DNA from: Chlorobiaceae bacterium
Lineage (GTDB): Bacteria; Bacteroidota; Chlorobiia; Chlorobiales; Chlorobiaceae
DNA: 64,000 nucleotides
Direction: 5' to 3'
NCBI GenBank assembly: GCA_013334225.1
Contig: JAAXXY010000001.1
Location: 1 to 64,000 of the forward strand
Under the pieces are notes generated by a model. That model did not search any database. It was not told where the DNA came from and saw only the letters and a list, made by a program, of their open reading frames with translations. This document shows, in pieces, positions 47,801-55,994 of the stretch. The position numbers were made by a program, and so were the translations under genes. The stretch's first letter is position 1. The number at the start of each line of letters is the position of its first letter.

Positions 47801-48628
47801 GTGACCTTCCACACCCATCACGAATACCGGCAGGGGGTTCAAGCCCTTTGCCTCGATGGCCCGGATGGTGTTGTCGATATACTCCTTTTCCTGAAGCAGG
47901 TGCTTGCGGAAAAAGAGCATGCCTATATTTCTTCTTTTAGAAGAGTTTTTATCGCGTTTATGCAGCCACTTTTCGTAGTGGTGCAGATCTTTCTGGTATT
48001 CCGGCGCATCGGGATGGTAAAATCCCATGGTCGGGACTTCCTGCACTTTCTCTGCTTTAATGCCCACCTCGAAATACTCGGCCATGATGTAGTTGAACAT
48101 CGAAGCGAGATTGTCTGCAGTGGGGTGCATCCAGTAGGTGTAAACCTGCATCCAGTTCTTGAAATCCTTCGCTTTTTTCGGGATCAGCGGCAGCATGGTG
48201 CGCATGATCTTCAAAAGCTTCATGTATCCGTAGAGCGCATCCTCGTCGCGCCCTTTCACCAGCATTTTGGCGACTTTCTTCACGATATCGGGCATTCCGC
48301 TTCCATCCCCGGCTACGACGTAGTTGCCTACTTTCGTCATCTGCATCACTTCCGGCATCGACTCGTAGGCAAAAATAACTTTCACCCGAGACTGGTCGAG
48401 CTGTTCCTTCATCCAGTCGGCCTGTCCCTTGAACTGGATCAGGGTGGTGAAGACACAGTCAGCATTGTGGATCGCATCGGCTGCTGCCGGGTTCTGATGC
48501 TCCAGGTCCTGATCGGTCCATTGAGTGAGTTCGGCATGAGCGGAGATTTTCTCGGTCACCTCGCGCCAGACCCGCTGGTTGCATTGCTCCATCCCGACAA
48601 TTGCGGCAATTCTGATTTTATCGTGCAT
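44825..48628 (-). CDS. bchH: Magnesium chelatase subunit H family (BchH/BchS/BchT)
   Basis: The H subunit binds protoporphyrin IX and, with BchI and BchD, inserts Mg2+ as the first committed step to bacteriochlorophyll. The N-terminal DUF3479-type domain (IRIAAIVGMEQCNQRVW, KVIFAYESMPEVMQMTKVG) is found in BchH/ChlH and distinguishes it from CobN. The CobN-Mg_chel body has KKLAIVVYDYPPGMGKKASAA, SAMVHVGMHGTVEWMPG and GDCWSDALLGEVPHFYIYPI. Green sulfur bacteria carry three paralogs (BchH, BchS, BchT); I cannot assign which. At 1267 residues it is full length. A TonB-dependent receptor gene lies upstream with its own terminator. Confidence 0.9.
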   Translation of the reverse strand: MHDKIRIAAIVGMEQCNQRVWREVTEKISAHAELTQWTDQDLEHQNPAAADAIHNADCVFTTLIQFKGQADWMKEQLDQSRVKVIFAYESMPEVMQMTKVGNYVVAGDGSGMPDIVKKVAKMLVKGRDEDALYGYMKLLKIMRTMLPLIPKKAKDFKNWMQVYTYWMHPTADNLASMFNYIMAEYFEVGIKAEKVQEVPTMGFYHPDAPEYQKDLHHYEKWLHKRDKNSSKRRNIGMLFFRKHLLQEKEYIDNTIRAIEAKGLNPLPVFVMGVEGHVAAREWFTHANIDMLVNMMGFGFVGGPAGATTPGASAAARDEILGKINAPYVVSQPLFIQDFNSWKSQGVVPLQSAMTYSLPEMDGAVCPVVLGAIKDGRLQTVPDRLERLSGIAKKFSDLRQMPNRDKKLAIVVYDYPPGMGKKASAALLDVPKSIYNILLSLRAEGYNVGEIPESPEALLAMLDKATDFEIQAHEPDCFSINRETYNSITSVRERERIEARWGGFPGEVAPVKPDNCFIGGVTLGNIFIGVQPRLGIQGDPMRLLFDKENTPHHQYIGFYRWISRVFNASAMVHVGMHGTVEWMPGLQLGVTGDCWSDALLGEVPHFYIYPINNPSEANIAKRRGYATMISHNIPPLARAGLYKELPAFKEMLNDYRERGLEKIVDIETEEVIINKAQQLNLTDDCPRVEGETFMNYISRLYTYLMELEGRLISNSLHVFGETPKLDTQVTTITEYLKVRGNEKSLPSIIMQATGASTSFGDYAALATRARKGEPQAMKVREKIDEHTRVFIEGTIFGNSNPSSVFNQIAGGTKPTTEMVDAINAALQDGLALKRALQDNRHEMQNFLRALCGEYIPSGAGGDLVRDGAGILPTGRNIHAIDPWRIPSELAFKRGWQIANTIIQRHLEENNGQYPETIAQVLWGLDTIKSKGEAVAVIISLVGAEPAYDAQGKISHYRLIPLEKLGRPRIDVLIQISSIFRDTFGVLVDHLDKLVKDAAKAIEPYEMNSIRKHVDAAIKEGKDFESATSRLFTQAPGAYGSQVEELVEDSAWESEEDLDNMFIKRTGFAYGGNRYGDQQTDILKGLLGTVDRVVQQVDSAEFGITDIDRYFSSSGALQLSARRRNPKGDSVKLNYVETFTADVKIDDADKALKVEFRSKLLNPKWFETMLEQGHSGATEISNRFTYMLGWDAVTKGVDDWVYKEAAETYAFDPKMRERLMKVNPKAFKNIVGRMLEASGRGMWNADPDMIEKLQEIYSDLEDRLEGIEV

Positions 48629-48711
48629 AGAATTACAAAAAAGATGTGCGGTTGTTGGTTTTAACAGGATTGCGAAATGTAATAAAATCCTCTGATGATT
48701 GCTAAAGATTA

Positions 48712-48746
48712 AAAAAAGAGCCGGCCCCCTTGCGGGAGCCGGCTGT
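48712..48746 (-). terminator. Terminator after the TonB-dependent receptor gene
   Basis: On the minus strand AGCCGGCTCCCGC pairs with GGGGGCCGGCT around AAG and is followed by CTTTTTTT. It ends the receptor transcript before bchH, so the two genes are not simply one operon. Confidence 0.88.
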
Positions 48747-48777
48747 GGTTTAGCGAATGTACTACGTCGGTCTTGCG

Positions 48778-51306
48778 TCAGAACGTAAAGTCAACACCTG
48801 CTACATAGCTGCGGTTAGGAGCACGGAACCACTCGGACTCTTCATACAGTACGTTGCCGATGTTCTTGCAAAGCAGGCTGAATGTAACTTCTTTCACTGG
48901 CTGGTATTTCAGGCCGGCGTCAAATATGATGAAATCGCCAGGATAATATTTTCCCTGAGGATTAGTATAGACGCTTACAGCTTTGTACTTGCCGACATAC
49001 CGGCCACCGACATTCATTGAGAGCTTGCTGACGGGCTTCCAGGTTATACTTGCGGAAGCGGTGTGTTCTGGTCTGTAGGGAAGCCATTTCGGATCGGGGT
49101 TGTTGTCAAGCGTTGCATCCTGGCCCTTGACATACGAAGTGTTCTGGGCATTCAGATACGTGTAACCAAGATTCATGCTCCAGTGGCTGGAAGGCCTGAT
49201 GTTCAGGCTTGTTTCGATACCCCAGATACGTGCTTTCGTGACGTTCCGGTACATGAATGTGTTTGTTTTCGTATCAATAATTGACTGGATAAGGTTATCG
49301 TAATCATTGATGAATCCTGCAATGTCAAACGATACCTTGTCACCAAACTGTTTGAACATACCAATTTCATAAGCGGTCATGGTTTCCTTTGTAAGATCAG
49401 GATTCGGCGCACCGATGAATATTCCACCCTCTCTCACGAATCGCTCATAGAGTGTTGGTGCACGGAAACTCCTGCCCCAGGAGGCGCGGAAGGACATGTC
49501 ATCAGTTGCCTTGTAATTCAACGCAACACGAGGGCTGATGGCATCGACACTCTTGTTATTGAGATTGATCCATGTTCCGGGTGATGTTTCTGCCCGATCA
49601 GCATTGATTCCGCTCCAGTCGTAACGAGCAGAGAGCAAGGCGGTAATTCTATCAGACAGTTTCCATTCGTCCTGCAGGAAAACCGAGAAATTTTTTTCCT
49701 GGATATCATGGAAAATATTTGTTACAGGAAACTCAGCGGCAACCTGAGTTGTCGAAACATTGACGATATTGCCATCGACACCGAAGAGGAGCCTGTGATT
49801 GTCGGTTGCGCGCCAATCCAGTTTAACTCCAGCTCCATAACGGTTGGCATCGGTATCATTGAATTGACCAGGCACCCTCATGCTGGGGTATCCGGGACCA
49901 TTAAAGGGATAAGGTAAAAAGCCTCCACCTGTCGGATACATCTGAGGTGCTGATGTCAGGTTGTAATCAATCCGGCTGCTGTTGAAGGTATAGTAAAGCT
50001 TCGAATCAACACTCAGACGGTCACTGATCATATTGACATAGTTAAATCCGACAAGTGCGTTGCTTCTCTTTATCCTGTCGTCTTTATAGACATCATAAAG
50101 CGGGCTATAGAAAGCAGGAACCAAACCGGTACTACTGGTAAATGTTCTGTATACATCAAAAGAGCGGTTTGGTATAGGAGTGAATGTGATCGTAGGCGGC
50201 GGCGGGCCAAACATCGAGACATCGGTATTGAATGGCCACTGATAGGCATAACCGCCGATTGTTTGATCATAGAAAGCGGTCAGCTGGATATACTGCCTGG
50301 AATCGATCTCATATCTTGCTTTCAGTTTGATATCGTTCATGTAGTTCTCGGCGTTTTGCCTGTAACCATCATCACTTGCATGGGAATACAAGGTGCTGTA
50401 CTGCCATTTGCCGCTTTTATTGCCGATACCCACATAGCTGTTCCACATCCAGGGAGTGTAATCTTTTCTGTATTCGCTTTTATCGCTGGATGGAGGGGCA
50501 TCATAAAATCCAACGCTTGCCCCTGCTTTTACCTCGAATGTTTCCGGCAGATGACCGAAAACGTTAACAACACCACCCATCGCACCCGATCCATAGAGTG
50601 TTGCAGCAGCGCCTTTCATCACTTCGACTTTATCGGCGGCATTCATATTCACAGTCTGCCATACGATTTCTCCGCTTTCCGGACTGTTGATCGGGAACCC
50701 GTCATAAAGGCATTGTACCCTCGTACCGATACCTCCGCCCTGGAACGTGTTTGAGCCCCTGATCTGTATAGTGGATGTGGCTACACCGCCAGCACGATTT
50801 ACAACAACGCCAGGGACGTCTTCTATTACCTTGTCAAGTGTCGGGTTTGGTGCCTGCCTGATCTTTTCTCTTGAAACCACGTTTGTGGTTACAGGAACTT
50901 CAAGCCTGTCCTGCTTGTAGAGAGCGGCACCGACAACGACTTCCGAAGCCATGATGGTGGTCTGTCCGATAGTGATGTTGAGGGAGGCTGTCTGGCCGGG
51001 GTTGACGGTTACGATCTGGCTGGCCGGGGTATAGCCGACGATGGAGACGGAGATTTTCTGCTGCTTTGCGGGAACATTCTGCAGGGTGAAGTTACCGTTC
51101 ATGTCCGTAGCCGTGCCGAGAGTTGTCCCGGCGACCTGGACAGAGGCTCCGAATACGCCTTCGCCGTCAGCCTTGTCGGTAATCTTGCCTTTTACCGTAC
51201 CGGTATCGGCCCCGTAAGAGGGCAGAGGAACCAGCATGGTCATAAGACAGAGTGCCGAAAAGACAAAACGGAAGGCGCGGTACAGATGCGCGTGTTTTGC
51301 TTTCAT
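48778..51306 (-). CDS. TonB-dependent outer-membrane receptor with N-terminal carboxypeptidase-like domain
   Basis: A signal peptide (FSALCLMTMLVPLPSYGA) leads to a CarboxypepD_reg-like domain (VKGKITDKADGEGVFGASVQVAGTT, NGNFTLQNVPA), typical of Bacteroidota/Chlorobiota receptors. The plug follows with LDKVIEDVPGVVVN and IQIRGSN. A 22-strand barrel fills the rest and ends in VAGVDFTF with the required terminal aromatic. Such receptors import iron chelates, cobalamin, corrins or glycans with TonB energy. The substrate is not clear; the neighbouring BchH-family chelatase makes a metal or tetrapyrrole link tempting but unproven. A 12-base-period direct repeat lies upstream. Confidence 0.9.
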   Translation of the reverse strand: MKAKHAHLYRAFRFVFSALCLMTMLVPLPSYGADTGTVKGKITDKADGEGVFGASVQVAGTTLGTATDMNGNFTLQNVPAKQQKISVSIVGYTPASQIVTVNPGQTASLNITIGQTTIMASEVVVGAALYKQDRLEVPVTTNVVSREKIRQAPNPTLDKVIEDVPGVVVNRAGGVATSTIQIRGSNTFQGGGIGTRVQCLYDGFPINSPESGEIVWQTVNMNAADKVEVMKGAAATLYGSGAMGGVVNVFGHLPETFEVKAGASVGFYDAPPSSDKSEYRKDYTPWMWNSYVGIGNKSGKWQYSTLYSHASDDGYRQNAENYMNDIKLKARYEIDSRQYIQLTAFYDQTIGGYAYQWPFNTDVSMFGPPPPTITFTPIPNRSFDVYRTFTSSTGLVPAFYSPLYDVYKDDRIKRSNALVGFNYVNMISDRLSVDSKLYYTFNSSRIDYNLTSAPQMYPTGGGFLPYPFNGPGYPSMRVPGQFNDTDANRYGAGVKLDWRATDNHRLLFGVDGNIVNVSTTQVAAEFPVTNIFHDIQEKNFSVFLQDEWKLSDRITALLSARYDWSGINADRAETSPGTWINLNNKSVDAISPRVALNYKATDDMSFRASWGRSFRAPTLYERFVREGGIFIGAPNPDLTKETMTAYEIGMFKQFGDKVSFDIAGFINDYDNLIQSIIDTKTNTFMYRNVTKARIWGIETSLNIRPSSHWSMNLGYTYLNAQNTSYVKGQDATLDNNPDPKWLPYRPEHTASASITWKPVSKLSMNVGGRYVGKYKAVSVYTNPQGKYYPGDFIIFDAGLKYQPVKEVTFSLLCKNIGNVLYEESEWFRAPNRSYVAGVDFTF

Positions 51307-51391
51307 GGTTGTGTGTTGTGTGTGTTTGCAATGTTAGAACAAAAAAAAGGTTTAAGCCTCGTTTGCTTTCCATGATCATCAACACTCTCTG

Positions 51392-51413
51392 TATGTAACC
51401 GTATATGTAACCG
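51392..51413. promoter_or_regulatory. Direct repeat TATGTAACCG upstream of the TonB receptor
   Basis: TATGTAACCG occurs at 51392-51401 and again at 51404-51413, a 12-base period. It lies about 86-107 bases before the receptor start codon. Tandem half-sites of this kind often bind a regulator, but I recognise no known box. Confidence 0.35.
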
Positions 51414-51540
51414 TGAATTTCATCCGCTCATCCGTAGTCATTCCGGTAAATCTATTAAAAAAAAATAAAAAGGCGCAACAATTAACGTGAAAATGTCCTT
51501 TGGCGGGACGTAATTTCTTTTGGTATGTGTGTGATTACCG

Positions 51541-51574
51541 GAAAAACCTGTTCCCCTTTCAGCCAGGGGAACAG
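51541..51574 (-). terminator. Terminator after the alpha-oxoamine synthase gene
   Basis: CTGTTCCCC and GGGGAACAG form a perfect nine-base stem around a nine-base loop. On the minus strand a GTTTTTCC stretch follows, so it terminates the gene ending at 51,587. Confidence 0.83.
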
Positions 51575-51586
51575 ATGTGAGGATGG

Positions 51587-52801
51587 TTATATAACGCCGA
51601 TTTCGCGGCCGATGGTGCAGAATTCCGTGACGACTTTATCGAGATGTTCGCGTTCGTGGGTGGCCATGAAACTGGTGCGAAGCGCTTCATGACCGGGCAT
51701 TACACCGGGACGGATGAATGCGTTGACATAAACGCCTGCCTCGAAAAGTTTTTTCCAGAAAAAGAGCGTCTTCATCTGGTCGCCGATCAGGACAGTGACG
51801 ATGGCTGTTCGTGAGGGCATAAGGGTGAATCCGGCATCGAGCAAATGCTGTCTGACATATTCAGTGTTTGATATGACCTTTGCCTGAAGTTCCGGCTGGG
51901 TGCGAATGATGTCAAGAGTGGCAAGAACTGCCGCAACGCTTGCCGGAGTCGGGGAAGCGCTGAAAATAAGCGATGGAGCGTGATGTTTTATGTAATTGAT
52001 GACACTGCGGTCGGCTGCCACGTATCCGCCAAGCGAGCCGAAGGTCTTCGAGAAAGTGCCCATGATAAGGTCGACCTCGCTGACAAGTCCGAATTCGGAA
52101 GGCGTTCCCCGGCCGCCTTTGCCGATGATGCCGACAGCATGGGCGTCATCGATAAGGACCCTTGCGTTGTATTTCTGTGCAAGCTCTACAAGGTTCGGAA
52201 GGTCAACGATTTCACCGGAAACGGAGAAAACGCCGTCGGATACGATAAGCCTGCCTGCAGAATCGGGAATTTTCTGAAGCACCCGCTCCAGGTCTTCCAT
52301 ATTGTTATGGTTGTAACGCAGTAAATTTGCTCCGGCGCCCTGTGCCATGATGGATGCGGCAACAAGACTTGCATGGTTGTCACGGTCGGAAATGATATAC
52401 TCACCGCGCTGGACGAGGGTCGGGATTATGCCCTGGCCGGTCTGGTAACCGGTACTGAAAAGCAGGCACCGCTCTTTTTCAAAAAAGTCGGCAAGCTTCT
52501 CTTCAAGCTCGATGTGCAGGTTTACGGTACCGGTCATGTAACGGGAACCGCTGCAGCTGGTTCCGTATTTGTTGATGGCGTTGATCGATGCGGCCTTGAC
52601 TCTTGGATCGGCGGTAAGTCCCAGATAGTTGTTGGAGCCGGCCATGACAAGTTTCTTGCCGGCAAAACAGACCACAGGGCCTTCATTTTCATCTATCGGC
52701 TGAAAAAACGGATATAGGCCCTGAGCCTTAACCTCGTCGGCCAGGGTAAAGTCAAAGCATTTTTTAAACAAATCTTTTGTTATTTCCACAGTAGCAAACA
52801 T
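51587..52801 (-). CDS. spt: Alpha-oxoamine synthase, serine palmitoyltransferase-like
   Basis: A PLP enzyme joining an amino acid to an acyl-CoA with decarboxylation. The Lys-containing motif is [45 protein letters not shown] and [18 protein letters not shown] are family signatures. The start [24 protein letters not shown] resembles Bacteroidota serine palmitoyltransferases more than Kbl or BioF, in my reading. If so it makes 3-ketosphinganine for sphingolipids, which some Chlorobium are reported to contain. The divergent SDR gene next door supports this. Glycine C-acetyltransferase (kbl) remains an alternative. Confidence 0.78.
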   Translation of the reverse strand: MFATVEITKDLFKKCFDFTLADEVKAQGLYPFFQPIDENEGPVVCFAGKKLVMAGSNNYLGLTADPRVKAASINAINKYGTSCSGSRYMTGTVNLHIELEEKLADFFEKERCLLFSTGYQTGQGIIPTLVQRGEYIISDRDNHASLVAASIMAQGAGANLLRYNHNNMEDLERVLQKIPDSAGRLIVSDGVFSVSGEIVDLPNLVELAQKYNARVLIDDAHAVGIIGKGGRGTPSEFGLVSEVDLIMGTFSKTFGSLGGYVAADRSVINYIKHHAPSLIFSASPTPASVAAVLATLDIIRTQPELQAKVISNTEYVRQHLLDAGFTLMPSRTAIVTVLIGDQMKTLFFWKKLFEAGVYVNAFIRPGVMPGHEALRTSFMATHEREHLDKVVTEFCTIGREIGVI

Positions 52802-53015
52802 TTACTTCAGCTTTCGCAATCAGAGCTGGAATTTCTTGTTTATACGGTCATCTGTCTCAGCTGTGACCGGGTTTAAGAATAGAAGGGCTATGCCCGGAAG
52901 ACGTAAAGAACCGCAATATATTTATTTTTTTAAAAAATCACGATGCGGTTTTTTCTTGCCTATAGTCTTTATCGGAAATAGCGGCGAGTATTATAAAAGT
53001 AAATAATGGTCTTAA

Positions 53016-54008
53016 ATGAGTGAAAAAATATTGGTAACCGGCTCGACAGGTTTCATAGGCGCAAGGCTTCTGCAATACCTTGCCGGAGAGGGAACAAGGG
53101 TAAGGGTGCTGCTCCGGCCTGAGAGTACCGGAGATGCATTGCCGGGTACGGTCGAGATTGCAAGGGGGAGTTACTTTGATATGCAGGCGCTGGGACAGGC
53201 TGTAAAGGGTGTTGACCGGATTATCCATCTTGCCGGAGTTACAAAAGCTCTTGACGAGGCAGGATACGATGCCGGGAACATCATGCCTGCAGGGAACCTG
53301 CTTGCTGCGGTTCAAAAAGAAAACCCCGGACTGCAGCGTTTTCTTTTTGTATCGTCGCTTGCTGCAGCCGGTCCTGCGGCGGAAGGAATAAAGGGTGTCA
53401 GCGAGTCGGACGACCCGAGACCGGTAAGCGCCTACGGGCGAAGCAAATTGCGTGCGGAAGCGCTTTGTTTCGATAACGCGGGGGACGTTCCGGTGACAGT
53501 TGTGCGTCCGCCGGCTGTTTACGGTCCCGGCGACAGGGATATTCTGCAGGTTTTTCAAATGCTTGCAAAGGGTGTGCTGGTATCGCCGGGAGATGTGATG
53601 AGGCAGCGCTTCAGCATGATTCATGTCGATGATCTTGTCCGGGGAATCATGATGGCGGCCCGTTCGGATAAAACGGCAGGAAGTACCTATTATATCACCT
53701 CATCAGCCGCACTTTCATGGAACGATGTTATTGAAGCGGCCCGGCCCGTTCTCGGATTCAAAAAACTTCATACGATTTCCCTGCCGAAGCAGCTTGTATT
53801 TCTTGCAGGTTTCATGGCAGGTGCGGCGGGCACACTGTCACGAAAGCCTTCGATCATCAACCGTGACAAGGCATATGAACTGGTACAGGATTACTGGGTA
53901 TGCCAGTCAATACAGGCGCGACTCGATTTTGATTTTGAAGCAGAGATTCCGCTCGAAGAAGGGATAGCAGAAACGATAGCGTGGTACAGGAACAAGGGGT
54001 GGATGTAG
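53016..54008 (+). CDS. NAD(P)-dependent epimerase/dehydratase (extended SDR, possible ceramide-pathway reductase)
   Basis: The N-terminal Rossmann motif is ILVTGSTGFIGARLL; DRIIHLAGVTKA and SAYGRSKLRAEAL (YxxxK catalytic pair) mark an extended short-chain dehydrogenase. VVRPPAVYGPGDRDIL is typical of the family. The C-terminus has no membrane segment longer than LVFLAGFMAGAAGTL. SDRs of this type reduce flavonol-like ketones, steroids or ceramides. Divergent placement against an Spt-like gene resembles sphingolipid loci where an SDR (CerR type) acts with serine palmitoyltransferase; that role is inferred. Confidence 0.82.
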   Translation: MSEKILVTGSTGFIGARLLQYLAGEGTRVRVLLRPESTGDALPGTVEIARGSYFDMQALGQAVKGVDRIIHLAGVTKALDEAGYDAGNIMPAGNLLAAVQKENPGLQRFLFVSSLAAAGPAAEGIKGVSESDDPRPVSAYGRSKLRAEALCFDNAGDVPVTVVRPPAVYGPGDRDILQVFQMLAKGVLVSPGDVMRQRFSMIHVDDLVRGIMMAARSDKTAGSTYYITSSAALSWNDVIEAARPVLGFKKLHTISLPKQLVFLAGFMAGAAGTLSRKPSIINRDKAYELVQDYWVCQSIQARLDFDFEAEIPLEEGIAETIAWYRNKGWM

Positions 54009-54034
54009 AATATCGAATAGAGAAATATGCCGGT

Positions 54035-55075
54035 TTATCCGAGCAGCTTCTGCATAAGCCGGAGGAGCAGGTATTTTTCATCCGGATAAGGCTTTAAGCC
54101 CTTCAGAGAGGCATCCGTTTCTCTCAGCGCTGCGATAGCCTGCTCCGTATCGCGTTGCGAAAAGGATTTTGTATAGGCGAGATAGTTTTTAACGAAATAT
54201 TCCTGCTTGCCGTACATGCCGAGAATTCTGGCAATCTCTGAAGGTGGCAGCTGCCGGACTTCAGGGAGTGAAAGTTTCCATAAACGGATATAGAATGTTG
54301 TAAGGAAACGAACGATATTGCCCAGCCCTTCCTTTTGTCCCTCCTGGTCCATGATCATGAGAGAAATACCACTGCAGAGCCTCAGGTTCCTGGCCGCGAG
54401 AGCTTTTTCGAGTTCAAAGACATTATAGTTGCGCGAGATGCCGACACAGTCGTAGACATCGTTTGCCGTAATCCGTCTCTCTCCGTCTCGTGCGGAAGCG
54501 TAGATGATCAGCTTTTCGATTTCCTGGCATAATTCCCTCGAGGACGGTTGTATATAGGCGATCAAAGCCTTGAGAGCATCCGGATCGAATGCCCATCCGG
54601 CCATTTCAGCCCGTTCCGATGCAAAGATATCTGGGTTCTGGATAAGGGGGAAATCATGACGGTATTGTTTCAGTGCGCTGAAAGGAAATTTTTCAAGTTC
54701 TTTTTTGTCAGCCGGCTCCGCGTCCAATACGAGTACGGTGAATTCGGCCGGGTTCTGTACATAGCGCATGAATTTTTCTTCGTGCTCCTGCTGCAGTTGC
54801 TTTGATCCGGGTTTTTTGATTTTTTCGGACTGCCGGACAATGATGAGCTGTTTCGGGGAAAACATGGGGTACTCGGAAGCCTTCGATATCAGTTCGCCCG
54901 GAGTTGTTTCGGAACCGTAAATAATATGGGTGTTGAAGGAAGCATCGCTTTCCGAAGGAAAAAGCACTTTTCTGAGGCATTCGGCAATTTCCTCCTTGAG
55001 ATAGCTTTCAGGGCCGGAAAGAAAATAGATCGGAGCGATTGCGCCGGAAAGAATATTTTTTTTCAGTTTGTCCAT
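54035..55075 (-). CDS. holA: DNA polymerase III delta subunit
   Basis: HolA is the clamp-loader subunit that opens the beta sliding clamp. IYFLSGPESYLKEEIAECL at the N-terminus is the Walker-like region of domain I, and PMFSPKQLIIVRQSEKIKK and FELEKALAARN match the family. Overall similarity within HolA proteins is low, but length (346 residues) and order of conserved blocks agree. It is convergent with the SDR gene and has no detectable terminator between them. Confidence 0.88.
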   Translation of the reverse strand: MDKLKKNILSGAIAPIYFLSGPESYLKEEIAECLRKVLFPSESDASFNTHIIYGSETTPGELISKASEYPMFSPKQLIIVRQSEKIKKPGSKQLQQEHEEKFMRYVQNPAEFTVLVLDAEPADKKELEKFPFSALKQYRHDFPLIQNPDIFASERAEMAGWAFDPDALKALIAYIQPSSRELCQEIEKLIIYASARDGERRITANDVYDCVGISRNYNVFELEKALAARNLRLCSGISLMIMDQEGQKEGLGNIVRFLTTFYIRLWKLSLPEVRQLPPSEIARILGMYGKQEYFVKNYLAYTKSFSQRDTEQAIAALRETDASLKGLKPYPDEKYLLLRLMQKLLG

Positions 55076-55438
55076 CGGGTAAATAAAGGGAATTAGGCTG
55101 TCTCAAAAGCATGTCCAGGGTATCTTTTTGGTTACAATCCATTTGCCCTCCGGTCATTCTGAGCCCCCTGTATCCGGCCGCTACCGTACACCGACCATGA
55201 ACAATAAATCCGTAAATTCTGGGCAGTGAATATGCTAAAAGCAGTACTTGTTCATGGAACGTCTGATGAAGTCGGTTGAAGAGTCCGGAGAATTCCAGTA
55301 AGATATTATCGGTTGATCAGATAATGTTGCTGTCAGAATACGGGATTCTTCACTTCGTTCAGAATGACAATCAGATCGAATCATAGATAACTCATGGCAT
55401 AAATCCATTTTGAAACAGCATCGCCGGAATAAGGATAT
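55076..55438. other. Gene-free stretch with a terminal-inverted-repeat element
   Basis: No credible gene is present between holA and ssb. GTCATTCTGA (55153-55162) and TCAGAATGAC (55359-55368) form a perfect ten-base inverted repeat bounding about 216 bases; the right end contains GGGATTCTTCACTTCGTTCAGAATGAC, similar to the element at 9.6 kb. A short AGGCTGTCTCAAAA also occurs near 55,093 and resembles the terminator stem at 62.8 kb. No transposase is seen. Confidence 0.5.
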
Positions 55439-55921
55439 TCAGAAAGGCAGATCGTCCTTGTCGCTCTCAAGCATTGCTCCCGATGATGATTCGGACTGCT
55501 GGTAAAAATTGGAACCGGATGGCTGGAAGTCCCGGCGATTCTGGCCGTAACCCTGCATACTACCTTCATTGCCGCTCTGATCCCTCTGTCCGCCAAGCAT
55601 CTGCATATCGGAGCAGACAATTTCCGTGGCATATTTTTTTTCACCGCTTTTCGTATCGTCCCAGCTTCTTGTCTGGAGGCGACCTTCAATATATACCTGT
55701 CTTCCTTTTTTCAGGTACTGGCTGCAGATTTCGGCAAGTTTTCCCCAGACAACGATCCTGTGCCATTCGGTTCTTTCCTGAAGATTTCCGCTGCTGTCCT
55801 TGAAATTTTCGTTGGTTGCCACCGTGAAATTGACTACCGACTGACCTGACGCGATTGTCCTCAGTTCGGGATCGTTTCCGAGATGGCCGATAAGCATTAC
55901 CTTATTTAGTCCTTTTGCCAT
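55439..55921 (-). CDS. ssb: Single-stranded DNA-binding protein
   Basis: SSB coats single-stranded DNA. The OB fold runs from [21 protein letters not shown] through [48 protein letters not shown] to [14 protein letters not shown]. The tail is rich in Gly, Gln, Asn and Ser and ends [11 protein letters not shown], the acidic tip that recruits replication and repair partners. I use the internal ATG (codon 19 of the ORF-track frame), because homology begins exactly there. Length then is 160 residues, standard for the family. Confidence 0.96.
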   Translation of the reverse strand: MAKGLNKVMLIGHLGNDPELRTIASGQSVVNFTVATNENFKDSSGNLQERTEWHRIVVWGKLAEICSQYLKKGRQVYIEGRLQTRSWDDTKSGEKKYATEIVCSDMQMLGGQRDQSGNEGSMQGYGQNRRDFQPSGSNFYQQSESSSGAMLESDKDDLPF

Positions 55922-55994
55922 GATATATCTTCTTCTGTTTTCTGTTCGGAGAAACTTTTCAGTAATATTGCTCAATATAATATAGTTCGGGCGT

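Noticed and set aside
44825-48628. Cobaltochelatase CobN
   Set aside because: The N-terminal DUF3479-type segment and body motifs fit BchH/ChlH; CobN lacks that N-terminal domain.
46481-48664. Long plus-strand ORFs of 373 and 296 codons inside bchH
   Set aside because: Both are antisense shadows of a strongly conserved gene and their translations show no family features.
51307-51586. Cobalamin riboswitch before the TonB receptor
   Set aside because: I looked for the conserved B12-box wording and saw none; only the direct repeat TATGTAACCG stands out.
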